Of a DNA stretch of 64,000 bases, positions 7,591-15,946 are shown piece by piece; within the stretch, counting starts at the first letter, position 1, and each line of letters starts with the position of its first letter. Below the pieces are notes generated by a model that saw only the letters and a list, made by a program, of their open reading frames with translations, was not told where the DNA came from and searched no databases. The position numbers and the translations under genes are program-made. Source of the DNA: Gemmatimonadota bacterium (GTDB lineage: Bacteria; Gemmatimonadota; Gemmatimonadetes; Gemmatimonadales; GWC2-71-9); NCBI GenBank assembly GCA_040388535.1, contig JAZKBR010000002.1, forward strand, positions 701,284-765,283, given 5' to 3'.

Positions 7591-9270
7591 TCACGGCGCC
7601 GTGAGCGACTTCTCCCGGGTGGCCCGGAACTCATTCCCCGCGCGCCACTCGGGCTTCTTCGGCGCTTCGGCGATGCGGTACCCCATCATCAGGTAGAGCT
7701 GCAGGTCCTGCACCGCGCCGCTGAGGTCCCAGTCCGGCTTGATCTCGTCCTGCGGCTGGTGGTAGTCGTGAGCGGTGTATTCATCCCGCTTCTGCTTGCC
7801 GTAGCCCGCTGGCTTGCCGATGTAGTCGCTGCCCGACTCGGGATCGAACGCCGGAACGCCCTGCTTCGCGAAGGAGAAGTGATCCGAGCGATAGTAGAAG
7901 CCCTTCTCCGGCTCGGCATCGCCAATGAGCACACGGCCCTGCTCGGTAGCGGCGGCGGTCGCGTAGTCATCGAGCTCTGACGCACCGAGACCGATCACCG
8001 CGAGATCCTTCGAGACGCCCCAGGTATTGAGCCCATCCATGTTGATGTTTGCCACGGTCTTCGCCAGCGGATACACCGGCGTAACAGCGTAGTAGTTGGA
8101 GCCGAGCAGGCCCTGTTCCTCGGCAGTGACCGCGATGAACAGAATTGAGCGCTTCGGCGGCGTCTTGAGAGCCGCGAACCCCTTCGCTACGGTGAGCAGT
8201 CCGGCGGTGCCGCTCGCGTTGTCGGAGGCGCCGTTGTAAATCGAGTCGCCGTTGACCTTGGTGCCGATGCCGAAATGATCCCAGTGCGCGGTGTAGATGA
8301 GGTACTGATCCTTGAGTGCCGGGTCACTTCCCTCGAGCTTCGCCAGCACGTTGCGTGAATCGATCGTGCGCAACGCATTGGTGAGGGTCACGCTGGCCGT
8401 GACGCCGAGCGGTACCGGCTTGAATTCCTTGGTGGCTGCGTGGGCAGAGAGGGTGTCGAAATCCTGCCCGGCCATCGCGAAGAGCGCCTTGGCCTGATCC
8501 TGGCTGATCCACCCCTCGACGGCGACGCGACTCATGTTCTTGTCGGGGGTGACCAGGTCGAACTGCTCGGCGGTCTTGCCCTGCACCACGGTAAAGGGAT
8601 AGCCCGCGCGGTCGGTCTGGTGGATCAGCAACACGCCGGCGGCCTTGTGACGCATCCCCTGCTCGTACTTGTAGGTCCAGCGGCCGTAGTAGGTCATCCG
8701 GTTGCCGCCGAATTGGGCGGTGTCGGTGAGCGGCGGATCATTCACGAGCATCACCAGCGTCTTGCCCGCCACGTCGGCACCCTTGAAATCATCCCAGCCG
8801 AATTCGGGTGCCTCGGTGCCGTATCCCACGAAGACCAGCTCGGAGTTGTTCAGCGCAGCGCCCGGCGCGACATGTTTGGTCCAGGCGACATAGTCGTCGC
8901 GCCACTTGAGGGTGGTCGTCTTGCCGCCCTTGGTGAAGGTCAACGTTGGCGCGCCTTGCACCGTGATGCCGACCAGCGGGACCTTCTGGATATAGGTGCC
9001 ATCGGTGTTGCCCGGCTTGAGCCCCATCGCCTTGAACTGGCCCTCCAGATACGTCACGCTCTTCTCCTCGCCCGCGCTCCCTGGCATCCGCCCCATCAGC
9101 GAGTCGGCACTGAGCACCCGAATGTGGTTCATGATGGTCGCGGTATCGACCGCAGCAAGCAGCTCGGCCGGCACCGGTGCCTTGACGGGGTCGCTGGCCG
9201 GCGCCGCCTTCTCGGCAGGAGAACAGGCCACCAGGCCCGCAAGCAGCACGAAGGGTGCGACACGACGCAT
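7591..9270 (-). CDS. M28-family zinc metallopeptidase, lipoprotein
   Basis: The 559-residue product begins with a lipoprotein signal (MRRVAPFVLLAGLVACSPA), so Cys16 is the likely lipidation site. An N-terminal linker and a PA-domain insertion (about 130-270) precede the M28 catalytic core. Metal and catalytic residues are visible: TAHWDHFG (His/Asp), YNGASDNASG (bridging Asp), TAEEQGLLGS (general base Glu), NINMDG (Asp) and YRSDHFSFA (His). It is expected to be an aminopeptidase or carboxypeptidase acting at the cell envelope. It is isolated from its neighbours by short gaps; a heptamer repeat lies beyond its start. Confidence 0.9.
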   Translation of the reverse strand: MRRVAPFVLLAGLVACSPAEKAAPASDPVKAPVPAELLAAVDTATIMNHIRVLSADSLMGRMPGSAGEEKSVTYLEGQFKAMGLKPGNTDGTYIQKVPLVGITVQGAPTLTFTKGGKTTTLKWRDDYVAWTKHVAPGAALNNSELVFVGYGTEAPEFGWDDFKGADVAGKTLVMLVNDPPLTDTAQFGGNRMTYYGRWTYKYEQGMRHKAAGVLLIHQTDRAGYPFTVVQGKTAEQFDLVTPDKNMSRVAVEGWISQDQAKALFAMAGQDFDTLSAHAATKEFKPVPLGVTASVTLTNALRTIDSRNVLAKLEGSDPALKDQYLIYTAHWDHFGIGTKVNGDSIYNGASDNASGTAGLLTVAKGFAALKTPPKRSILFIAVTAEEQGLLGSNYYAVTPVYPLAKTVANINMDGLNTWGVSKDLAVIGLGASELDDYATAAATEQGRVLIGDAEPEKGFYYRSDHFSFAKQGVPAFDPESGSDYIGKPAGYGKQKRDEYTAHDYHQPQDEIKPDWDLSGAVQDLQLYLMMGYRIAEAPKKPEWRAGNEFRATREKSLTAP

Positions 9271-9328
9271 GGCAGGACTCCGGGAGCGGAAAGGGAAAGT
9301 AGATATTAATCATACAGCGATGGGCCAT

Positions 9329-9363
9329 GGATGATGGATGATGGATGATGGAGAAGGGATGAG
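9329..9363. repeat. Heptamer tandem repeat, unit GGATGAT
   Basis: Three perfect GGATGAT units (9329-9349) are followed in phase by the degraded units GGAGAAG and GGATGAG. They sit between the divergent peptidase gene and the small membrane protein gene, where a promoter is expected. Confidence 0.85.
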
Positions 9364-9376
9364 GCGAGGCCAAGCG

Positions 9377-9805
9377 ATGCATGCACCGGCGGAAGTGGAT
9401 CCTGACTTCGAAGCACTGCTCGTCGCCCACCGTCGACATATCGAAGCGGGAAAGCGGGCCGTGGTCACACCCGTCCTCCTCGCGCTCGCAGGAAGCATTG
9501 CTGGAAGCCTTCTCCTTGGGATCATCCTCGCGAGTTCGTTCCGGTCGCCGATCTGGTTGCTGGTCGTGCTGCCGCTCTATGCGCTGGTGTTCCGCTGGTG
9601 CTGGCGATTCCACTATCGACTGCTGACGATCTGGTACCGTAGCGCCATCGCGAAAGGCGCCGAGCCATCGTTGCTGGAGGAACTCGGTGTTGAGGCGAAG
9701 CTCTTTCATCCCCGGGGCTCATTCTTCGGGCGGCGGGAAGCGCCGCTGCTCGCGCGAATCCGGGGGGAAGTGGGGCCGGGCCGCAACGACCACCGTATCA
9801 CATGA
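9377..9805 (+). CDS. Small membrane protein with two helices
   Basis: The product is 142 residues from ATG 9377 (MHAPAEVDPDFEALLVAHRR). The upstream ATG at 9338 lies within the heptamer repeat and would add only repeat-encoded residues (MMDDGEG). Two membrane helices are seen, VVTPVLLALAGSIAGSLLLG and SPIWLLVVLPLYALVFRWCW, followed by a basic cytoplasmic tail containing EELGVEAKLFHPRGSFFGRR. I recognise no family. It slightly overlaps or abuts the propeller lipoprotein downstream, so the two may be co-transcribed. Confidence 0.65.
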   Translation: MHAPAEVDPDFEALLVAHRRHIEAGKRAVVTPVLLALAGSIAGSLLLGIILASSFRSPIWLLVVLPLYALVFRWCWRFHYRLLTIWYRSAIAKGAEPSLLEELGVEAKLFHPRGSFFGRREAPLLARIRGEVGPGRNDHRIT

Positions 9806-9828
9806 GTCACATCACGGAGATCCAACCC

Positions 9829-10980
9829 GTGTTCCATGCCGCGATGCTCGGACTCCTGCTGGTTGCGGCCTGCACACCTTCCGATCCGTATGCTCACCTG
9901 GCATCGCCGACCATGGAAACGCTCCCGGGCGGCATGCGGGTAGTGAAGAATCTCGGCCCCACTGCCTGGACCGATACCAGTGGCTGGAAGCTGGTGCTCG
10001 AGCGGACGATTCATCCGGCCGAGGGCTCGCCTGGTGCACTCAGCGGACCCCGCGCCATCGTCGCCGATGATTCGGGTCGTGTCTTTGTGCTCGACCGCAA
10101 ACCGGGCCAGATCAAGTGGTTCAACGCCGACGGCTCATTTGGTGGATTGATCGGCCGGGCGGGCGGTGGGCCCGGTGAGTATCAGGACTACGGCTGGCTC
10201 TACATCGTGAACGACACGCTGGTGCACCTCGACCCCTCACAGGGAAGGATGAGTGCATTCACGGCTGCCGGCGCGTTCATCCGGAGCTGGCCGGGGCTGT
10301 CGCGCTACGCCAACGATCAAGTCGCCGACGATAGTGGCCGGGTGCCGACCGGGGTGCGACTCGGTGAAGGTGGAATCAACAGCGGACAAGGGTTGATTCG
10401 GTTCCACGCCGATGGCACCGTGGCCGATTCGCTCTGGTATCCTTCGGCACCGGAGCCGAAGACGTGGAGCCTGAAAACGAAGACGCAGGACCTGGGAATG
10501 CTGGTGCCGTTCGTGCCCGATCAGGTCGCCATCACCGATCGCGCCGGCAGAATGGTCTCCGGGAATCAGGGACGCTACCGGCTGATCTTCTCGCGGAACG
10601 GAAAGGACACATCGCTGATCGTCGAAGGGATCGCGCAGGCGCTGCCGATTTCCGACTCTCTGCGTCGTGCAACCCTCGCCGAGTCCGTGAAGGATGCCAA
10701 ATGGCTCCTCTCCATCGCGAAACTCGAGGACATTCCCACCACGTTTCCGGTCTGGACCAATCTCATTGCCGACGGAGAGAACAATCTCTGGGTGCTTCGC
10801 GCCGGTCCAAGTGGTGATGGCGAATTCTTTGATGTCTTCGCCGCGAGTGGGGCGCTTCTTGGCAAGGTGCCAGCGCCGTTCAGGGAGGTCGAGAGTACCT
10901 ACTGGGCGCGTGACCGGGTGTATGTCGTTGCCGAGGCCGATGATGTGCCGGTGATCAGGGTGTATCGGATACGGAAGTGA
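9829..10980 (+). CDS. 6-bladed beta-propeller lipoprotein
   Basis: From GTG 9829 (GGAG nine bases upstream) the product is 383 residues; ATG 9802 is the alternative start. The lipobox LVAACTPSD places it on the envelope. NHL-like blades follow: PRAIVADDSGRVFVLDRKPGQIKWFNADG, GRAGGGPGEYQDYGWLYIVND, SGRMVSGNQGRYRLIFSRNG and LIADGENNLWVLRAG. The GxGPGEY motif is characteristic of the '6-bladed beta-propeller' proteins common in Bacteroidota and Gemmatimonadota. It is probably a binding scaffold rather than an enzyme. Another member lies at 14703-15827. Confidence 0.8.
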   Translation: MFHAAMLGLLLVAACTPSDPYAHLASPTMETLPGGMRVVKNLGPTAWTDTSGWKLVLERTIHPAEGSPGALSGPRAIVADDSGRVFVLDRKPGQIKWFNADGSFGGLIGRAGGGPGEYQDYGWLYIVNDTLVHLDPSQGRMSAFTAAGAFIRSWPGLSRYANDQVADDSGRVPTGVRLGEGGINSGQGLIRFHADGTVADSLWYPSAPEPKTWSLKTKTQDLGMLVPFVPDQVAITDRAGRMVSGNQGRYRLIFSRNGKDTSLIVEGIAQALPISDSLRRATLAESVKDAKWLLSIAKLEDIPTTFPVWTNLIADGENNLWVLRAGPSGDGEFFDVFAASGALLGKVPAPFREVESTYWARDRVYVVAEADDVPVIRVYRIRK

Positions 10981-10985
10981 CGGGT

Positions 10986-11020
10986 GACAGATGACGGATG
11001 ACAGATGGCAGATGGCAGAT
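10986..11020. repeat. Heptamer tandem repeat, units GACAGAT / GGCAGAT
   Basis: Five in-phase heptamers (GACAGAT, GACGGAT, GACAGAT, GGCAGAT, GGCAGAT) begin five bases after the stop of the propeller gene and end before the ribosome site of the hydrolase gene. The array creates a false ATG at 11005 in the hydrolase frame. Confidence 0.85.
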
Positions 11021-11046
11021 GGTGGACAAATTACCAGGAGCTTCCC

Positions 11047-12237
11047 GTGCGGGTTTCACGCCTTGCTGTCCTGATCACGCTGGTCGCTACAACGGCTCTC
11101 TCGCTTGGCGCGCAGGGTACCGCACCGGGCAAGAGCTGGCCCATCGCAACTCCAGCGGCCCTCGGCCTCAATCGCGCGGTGCTCGACTCGCTGGATAGCG
11201 AGATCAAGGCTGGCCGCTACGGATACGTCGACCGGATGCTGGTGATCCGTCATGGCAAGATCGCCTTCGATGCGAGCTATCCGCACGACTACGACAAGGC
11301 CTACGGTGATTCGGCTCGAGTGAAGTCGGCACTGAACCCTGGCGACCCCACGGGACCCTACAACTACTACGCCCCCTGGTGGCACCCGACCTACCGGCGC
11401 GGTGACCTGCACACGCTGCAGTCGGTGACCAAGACCGTGACGTCCGTGATCATCGGCGCGGCGATTGCGCGCGGTGATTTTCCTTCGATCGACACGCCGG
11501 TGCTCAACTTCTTCGACACCACGCACGTCGCGAACATCGATGCACGCAAGCGACGAATGACAGTCAAGCATTTGCTGACGATGACCGGGGGATTCGACTG
11601 GAACGAGAACCTGCCCTACGTCGATCCGCGCAACACGGCCGTGGTGATGGAAGGGAGCCACGACTGGATTCAGTACGTCATTGATCGACCGATGGCGCGC
11701 GAGCCCGGTGCCACCTGGAACTACAGCAGCGGCGAGAGCGCGCTGCTGGCGCACATCTTCCGCCAGGCCACCGGCGTCGACATCGAGGAATACGCCGCGA
11801 AGTATCTCTTCGCGCCGATCGGCATCGAGCGCTGGTACTGGAAGCGGACGCCGAATGGGATCGCCGACACAGAGGGTGGGCTCTATCTCGAAGCGCGCGA
11901 TCTTGCGCGGGTCTGGCAGCTGTTCGCGCTCGACGGTATGTGGAATGGCACGCGGGTGGTGTCACACGAATGGATCACCGCTTCGACCTCGCCACAGATT
12001 GCCGTCGGCTCCGGCCCGACGTCGCCGAAGTACGGTCTCAAGTGGTGGCTCTATCCCGATCAGATCGACGCTACCAAGCTGGTCTGGAGTGGCTCCGGCT
12101 TCGGCGGACAGCTGCCGATGTATTTCCCGTCGCAGGACCTGCTGGTGGTCTTCAACGGCTGGAACATCCTGCCGGGGAAGGGATCGATTCCGCTGCGGAA
12201 GACGATGGAAAGATTGCAGAAGGCGGTGGTGAAGTAA
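11047..12237 (+). CDS. Serine hydrolase, class C beta-lactamase / PBP-like
   Basis: The 396-residue product starts at GTG 11047, six bases after AGGAG (11036-11040), with a signal peptide ending LGAQG. The SxxK motif is S126-V-T-K129 in LQSVTKTVTS, followed by HLLTMTGGFDW and the second motif Y-S-S in WNYSSGESALL. The third box is SGFGG, replacing KTG. Together these define the beta-lactamase (PF00144) fold used by D-aminopeptidases, esterases and cell-wall carboxypeptidases. There is no evidence for antibiotic resistance; an esterase or peptidase role at the envelope is more likely. Downstream, two facing heptamer arrays separate it from the convergent Kelch gene. Confidence 0.88.
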   Translation: MRVSRLAVLITLVATTALSLGAQGTAPGKSWPIATPAALGLNRAVLDSLDSEIKAGRYGYVDRMLVIRHGKIAFDASYPHDYDKAYGDSARVKSALNPGDPTGPYNYYAPWWHPTYRRGDLHTLQSVTKTVTSVIIGAAIARGDFPSIDTPVLNFFDTTHVANIDARKRRMTVKHLLTMTGGFDWNENLPYVDPRNTAVVMEGSHDWIQYVIDRPMAREPGATWNYSSGESALLAHIFRQATGVDIEEYAAKYLFAPIGIERWYWKRTPNGIADTEGGLYLEARDLARVWQLFALDGMWNGTRVVSHEWITASTSPQIAVGSGPTSPKYGLKWWLYPDQIDATKLVWSGSGFGGQLPMYFPSQDLLVVFNGWNILPGKGSIPLRKTMERLQKAVVK

Positions 12238-12238
12238 T

Positions 12239-12266
12239 GGATGATGGATGATGGATGACAGATGAC
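12239..12266. repeat. Heptamer tandem repeat, unit GGATGAT (left arm)
   Basis: Four in-phase units (GGATGAT x2, GGATGAC, AGATGAC) begin one base after the hydrolase stop. They face the complementary array at 12313-12340 across 46 bases, so the transcript of either strand can fold into a long imperfect hairpin between the two convergent genes. Confidence 0.85.
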
Positions 12267-12312
12267 AGAGGTGTCGCCGTTTAGCTCCGAGCAAATGATC
12301 GGGCGTATCCGC

Positions 12313-12340
12313 CATCCATCATCCGTCATCCATCATCCTG
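12313..12340. repeat. Heptamer tandem repeat, unit CATCCAT / ATCATCC (right arm)
   Basis: Four in-phase heptamers (CATCCAT, CATCCGT, CATCCAT, CATCCTG), the reverse complement of the GGATGAT family, end four bases before the stop of the minus-strand Kelch gene. With the array at 12239 they may act as a two-way terminator. Confidence 0.85.
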
Positions 12341-12344
12341 TTTT

Positions 12345-13280
12345 TCAGCGCACCTGCCGCCACGCCGATCCATTCCACTCCCACGTATCGCTCAGTAGCT
12401 GCTGACCGTCGTCGCCAGCGTGAAGGATCGCGACACGGCGTACCGGATCGAAGACCATCTGCGCGCCCTTGCGACGCGGTGGCTGCGCGCCACTGACACT
12501 GCGCCACTGGACTCCTTCGAGTACCCAGCTCTTTGCGGTCCGGTCGGGTTCGAAGCCGGCATAGAGAATGGCACCGCTCGCCGTGCGTGCGGCGGGGGCC
12601 TGGGGCGAGAAGAGCGGGACCGTGCCGGTCGCCGGCGTCAGCACCCAACGATTCCCCTGCCACTGATAGAGCACCGCTTCGAACGAGTCTCTTGTGCCGG
12701 TGCGCTTCGCCGTGATGAGCGTTGCCGGGCTGATAGATGTGCTCGCGAAGAGCGCGTTGGGGAATTCCTCGTCGGGCCCGTCGATCACCTTGGTCCATTC
12801 ATTGCCGCTCCAGCGCCAGGTCGCGCGACCCGGCCCATCATCGCCCTTGCTGTGGTAGAGGAGGACGCTCCCACTGGCTTCATCCCAGGCGATGACGCCG
12901 TGCGGATCAGGCGTCGGGCCCAGCGAATCGCGCTGCGTCCAGCCGGTGGGGCCGAGTTCCCAGGTATCGCGCAGACCCTCTCGACCACCGAGTCGCCCAC
13001 CATAAAGGACGAGGACGTGGCGCCGCGCATCATAGGCGAGCATCGCGGCGTTGCGCGGCCGCGGCCCCGACGGCGTTGTCCCGGCGATGCAGGTCCAGGC
13101 CGTGCCGTTCCAGCCCCAGGTGTCTGCCGAGAGGACGTCGCCAGGCGCTTCGCCGCCGAAGATCACCACCTGTTTGTGATCGGCATCCCAGGTCATGGCG
13201 TAGCCTGAGCGCGTGGCGGTGGCGGTGCAGGGAGCAACGGCGGCAGTCAGAGCTACGACCAGCGGAATGAAGTGCACCAC
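12345..13280 (-). CDS. Secreted Kelch-repeat beta-propeller protein
   Basis: The 311-residue product has an N-terminal signal peptide (about residues 1-20). Repeated Kelch-like units follow: MTWDADHKQVVIFGGE with DTWGWNGTAWTCI, LAYDARRHVLVLYGG with DTWELGPTGWTQR, AWDEASGSVLLYHS with ATWRWSGNEWTKV, and finally DPVRRVAILHAGDD with DTWEWNGSAWRQV. The strict alternation of a GG-type strand and a DTWxWxGxxW strand is a Kelch/galactose-oxidase propeller of about six blades. No catalytic Cys-Tyr pair is apparent, so a binding role is more likely. It is convergent with the serine hydrolase gene. Confidence 0.82.
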   Translation of the reverse strand: MVHFIPLVVALTAAVAPCTATATRSGYAMTWDADHKQVVIFGGEAPGDVLSADTWGWNGTAWTCIAGTTPSGPRPRNAAMLAYDARRHVLVLYGGRLGGREGLRDTWELGPTGWTQRDSLGPTPDPHGVIAWDEASGSVLLYHSKGDDGPGRATWRWSGNEWTKVIDGPDEEFPNALFASTSISPATLITAKRTGTRDSFEAVLYQWQGNRWVLTPATGTVPLFSPQAPAARTASGAILYAGFEPDRTAKSWVLEGVQWRSVSGAQPPRRKGAQMVFDPVRRVAILHAGDDGQQLLSDTWEWNGSAWRQVR

Positions 13281-13362
13281 GATGGCTCAATCTCCGGGAG
13301 GCAATGCATCTGATACGGCGCGAGCACGCCGGGGTTTCTTCGCCCGACACGGTAGGGTTTCT

Positions 13363-13391
13363 CCCTTCCCCCTTCCCCCTTCCCCCTTCTC
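13363..13391. repeat. Heptamer tandem repeat, unit CCCCCTT (GGGGGAA)
   Basis: TT pairs recur exactly every seven bases (13366, 13373, 13380, 13387) within a C-rich run, giving four units. The array lies between the aminotransferase stop and the Kelch gene start, both on the minus strand. It matches the unit at 63947-63988. Confidence 0.85.
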
Positions 13392-13393
13392 CA

Positions 13394-14596
13394 TCACCCA
13401 CCACCCATCACCGCCAGCAATCCCTCCTTGAACTGGCTGACTTCGGCTTCGGTGTTGAAATAGTGCGGCGATACCCGGATGGCGCTTTCGATTCCGCGGG
13501 GCCCCAGGTCGGCGAGCCCGAACCACTGCAGCGTTGCGCTGGTGTTGATGCCTTCCTTGCGCAGCTGCAGGACGATCGGCGCCGCCTCGCGTCCGGCGAC
13601 CTCGATGGTGACAATCGCGCTCAGGTCGCTGCCGCGATCGATGGGACGCAGGCCATCAATCTCGCTGGCCCAACTCCGCAGCTCACGGGCAAAGCCGCGG
13701 GCGCGATCGCGGGCGACATCGAGCCCGACGTCGAGGGCATAGCGCGCCGCAGCGCCCAGACCGAGGACGTTGATCCACGAGTGTTCCCACTCTTCGAAGC
13801 GCCGCGCATCCGGCGCAAGCGTCATCGCATTCGCCGTCGCCCAGGTCGCACCACGCATGTCAATGTGAAGTGGCGCATCTCCCCGGGCGAGCGCTGCATC
13901 GGAGACATAGAGAAAGCCGATGCCGCGCGGACCGCGCAGCCATTTACGACCGGTGCTCGAGAGATAGTCACAATGGAGTTCGGCGACATCCAGCGGAAAC
14001 TGCCCAACTGCCTGACAGGCATCCACGATGAAGGGGACGCCTGCGGCCTGGCAGGCGCGACCAACCGCGGGCAGATCCTGCACGGTGCCTGCGTGCGTGG
14101 GGACCCAGGACATCGCGACCAGTCGCGGTCGTTCATCGTCGAGCAATTCGATGACGCCCTGGGGGTCGACACCACCCTCGGGAAGGTCAGGCGCGGTGAC
14201 GACGCGAACGCCCAGCCGGAGCGCGAGCGAGAGGTAGAGGATCTGCTGCGAGGTGTAATCCAGTCGGGAGGTGAGCAGGACTTCACCCGGCGACCAGTCC
14301 ACCGAAGCGATCGCATTGAGGAATGCCTGCGACGAACTCGGCGCCAGTGCGATGTTACGGGCCTCGGCACCGACCAGCTCGCCGAGCGTCGCGTACGTGG
14401 TCGCGATGTCGGCAGCAGCAGCGGCCTCGGCCTCATAACCGCCCATCGTCACCTCGTGATGAAGCTGTGCCGCCATCGCATCGATGACCGGCTGCGGCAT
14501 CAGGGATGCCCCCGCCGAATTGAGGTGCGTCACGGCCCGGGTGCCGGGGGTGGCATCGCGCCAGGCGTGGAGTCGCTCGGGTATCGTGGGGTCCAT
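13394..14596 (-). CDS. Class V PLP-dependent aminotransferase
   Basis: The 400-residue product starts at ATG 14596 behind GGAGGAG with a four-base gap; ATG 14623 is a weaker alternative. The fold-type I signature is clear: NSAGASLMPQPV near the N-terminus, PSSSQAFLNAI, the PLP ring-stacking region with VDACQAVGQFPLD (Asp192 contacts PLP nitrogen), and STGRKWLRGPRGIGFLYV with K218 as Schiff-base lysine. The order matches SufS/CsdA and isopenicillin-N-epimerase-like enzymes. The long SufS cysteine loop is not evident, so a cysteine desulfurase role is unlikely; the substrate is unknown. The C-terminus abuts a heptamer repeat. Confidence 0.88.
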   Translation of the reverse strand: MDPTIPERLHAWRDATPGTRAVTHLNSAGASLMPQPVIDAMAAQLHHEVTMGGYEAEAAAAADIATTYATLGELVGAEARNIALAPSSSQAFLNAIASVDWSPGEVLLTSRLDYTSQQILYLSLALRLGVRVVTAPDLPEGGVDPQGVIELLDDERPRLVAMSWVPTHAGTVQDLPAVGRACQAAGVPFIVDACQAVGQFPLDVAELHCDYLSSTGRKWLRGPRGIGFLYVSDAALARGDAPLHIDMRGATWATANAMTLAPDARRFEEWEHSWINVLGLGAAARYALDVGLDVARDRARGFARELRSWASEIDGLRPIDRGSDLSAIVTIEVAGREAAPIVLQLRKEGINTSATLQWFGLADLGPRGIESAIRVSPHYFNTEAEVSQFKEGLLAVMGGG

Positions 14597-14702
14597 CGCT
14601 CCTCCAGGGGTGGGCAAGTTCATCCGGAGAAGTTAGCCGTCGCCGGGCTCGAGGTGGCTGCCCGGATGTAAGTGTTGAGGATGAATTCGTTCCAGCGCTC
14701 TC

Positions 14703-15827
14703 CTACTGTGGCCTGCCATAACGCTCCAGCCGCTGGATCCCGTCTACGTCGGCGATGACATACACACCTTGCCGACCAATCGAAACCACGCGACGGTCGG
14801 GCGGGAGAATCACGGTCGCGGTGCGGCGGCCGGCGGGGTCGAAAATGTCGTATTGCATCGTGTTGCCCGACCCGGCCCGACGGCCGACCCAGAGTTCGCC
14901 GCTCGGTGTGGCCTTCAGTGCGCCAGGGTCGAACATCGGATGATGGGTTGCGAATTCGGTGCCTTTCGTGAGCTGAGCCAGTTCAGCGTCGCTTGGCATG
15001 GGCGTCTGTCCCATCCCGCCATTCTCGCCCTTCCCGCTGGTCGGGGAGCCGGCGATGAAATCGTGCACGTAGTCAGCGCGTTCGGCAGCGGTCACCGGCC
15101 GAGTGGGGTAGGCATACGAGGGACCAATCACCGGTTTGGCACCTGGCGCGCGCGATTCGACCTGATAGTTGCCGCCGCGCACGATGCGCAGCACGCCGGC
15201 ATCGGTAACGATCCAGTTGTCCTGCGCGGCGTAACCCACCGTTGGAATGCGCGGTGTCATCGCGGGGGAGCGAATGTCCGAGCGCATCCGTTCGCCCTGT
15301 ACCACGGCAATGTTGGTCATCGCACCTGTGCGCGGGTTCCAGCGGACGATGCGCACGGAGTCGTTGGGCAACTCCTTGTCGCGCTCGGCCCAGCCAGGGA
15401 TGGCGAAATAGAAGGCGCCCGACGCGTCCACGCCGCGGGTGCCGAGGACCCCTTCCTGCGTTACCGGAATGGTGCGCACACCGCGCCCCTCCCCGTCGAC
15501 AATCAGCAGGCGATTGTTCCCGAGGTCGGCGACCATCGTGCTGTCGCCCGGGAGTGCGGTCAATCGAGTCGGGAGACGTACCTCCCGCGGCCCGCCACCC
15601 CTGGTGATCCGCGAAGTCACGGTCCCTTTGTCGAAATCGACCAGGACGACGCGCTGATCGATGTAGTCGCTCACGATGAGTCGGCCATCCTTGAGTTCGC
15701 GCGCGCCGCGGATGTCCGAAAATTCCTCGGCAAGCCGGCCCGTGGGTCGACCGAGCGCAGTCGCTTGCGCTGAGAGCGAGGCGACCGTCAGGAGGGAGAG
15801 GGTGGCCACGAGGCGAGTTACCAGCAT
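14703..15827 (-). CDS. Secreted 6-bladed beta-propeller protein
   Basis: The 374-residue product starts at ATG 15827 (AGGAA eight bases upstream), giving the signal peptide MLVTRLVATLSLLTVASLSA. The open frame continues upstream but that part is low-complexity. Blades are seen as GARELKDGRLIVSDYIDQRVVLVDF, ALPGDSTMVADLGNNRLLIVD and ATPSGELWVGRRAGSGNTMQYDIFDP. It is related in layout to the propeller lipoprotein at 9829-10980. A short gap separates it from the divergent histidine kinase; a sensing partnership is possible but not shown by the sequence. Confidence 0.8.
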   Translation of the reverse strand: MLVTRLVATLSLLTVASLSAQATALGRPTGRLAEEFSDIRGARELKDGRLIVSDYIDQRVVLVDFDKGTVTSRITRGGGPREVRLPTRLTALPGDSTMVADLGNNRLLIVDGEGRGVRTIPVTQEGVLGTRGVDASGAFYFAIPGWAERDKELPNDSVRIVRWNPRTGAMTNIAVVQGERMRSDIRSPAMTPRIPTVGYAAQDNWIVTDAGVLRIVRGGNYQVESRAPGAKPVIGPSYAYPTRPVTAAERADYVHDFIAGSPTSGKGENGGMGQTPMPSDAELAQLTKGTEFATHHPMFDPGALKATPSGELWVGRRAGSGNTMQYDIFDPAGRRTATVILPPDRRVVSIGRQGVYVIADVDGIQRLERYGRPQ

Positions 15828-15946
15828 GGAAGCGATTCCTGGTCGCGAGGGAAAGCGGCGGCGTCGAGCACTGTGCGCAGGATGGCTGGACAGGGTTTCC
15901 CATTCCAGCGGGCCGGGGACAGGTGAACGGAAGTCGGGGGTGAACC

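Noticed and set aside
7591..9270. Bacterial glutaminyl cyclase as the function of the M28 protein
   Set aside because: Two-metal ligands and the general-base Glu pattern match M28 aminopeptidases with a PA domain better; cyclases lack one metal site and the PA insertion.
11005..11046. ATG at 11005 as start of the serine hydrolase
   Set aside because: It lies inside a heptamer repeat, has no ribosome site and would place charged residues before the signal peptide; GTG 11047 has AGGAG and a clean signal sequence.
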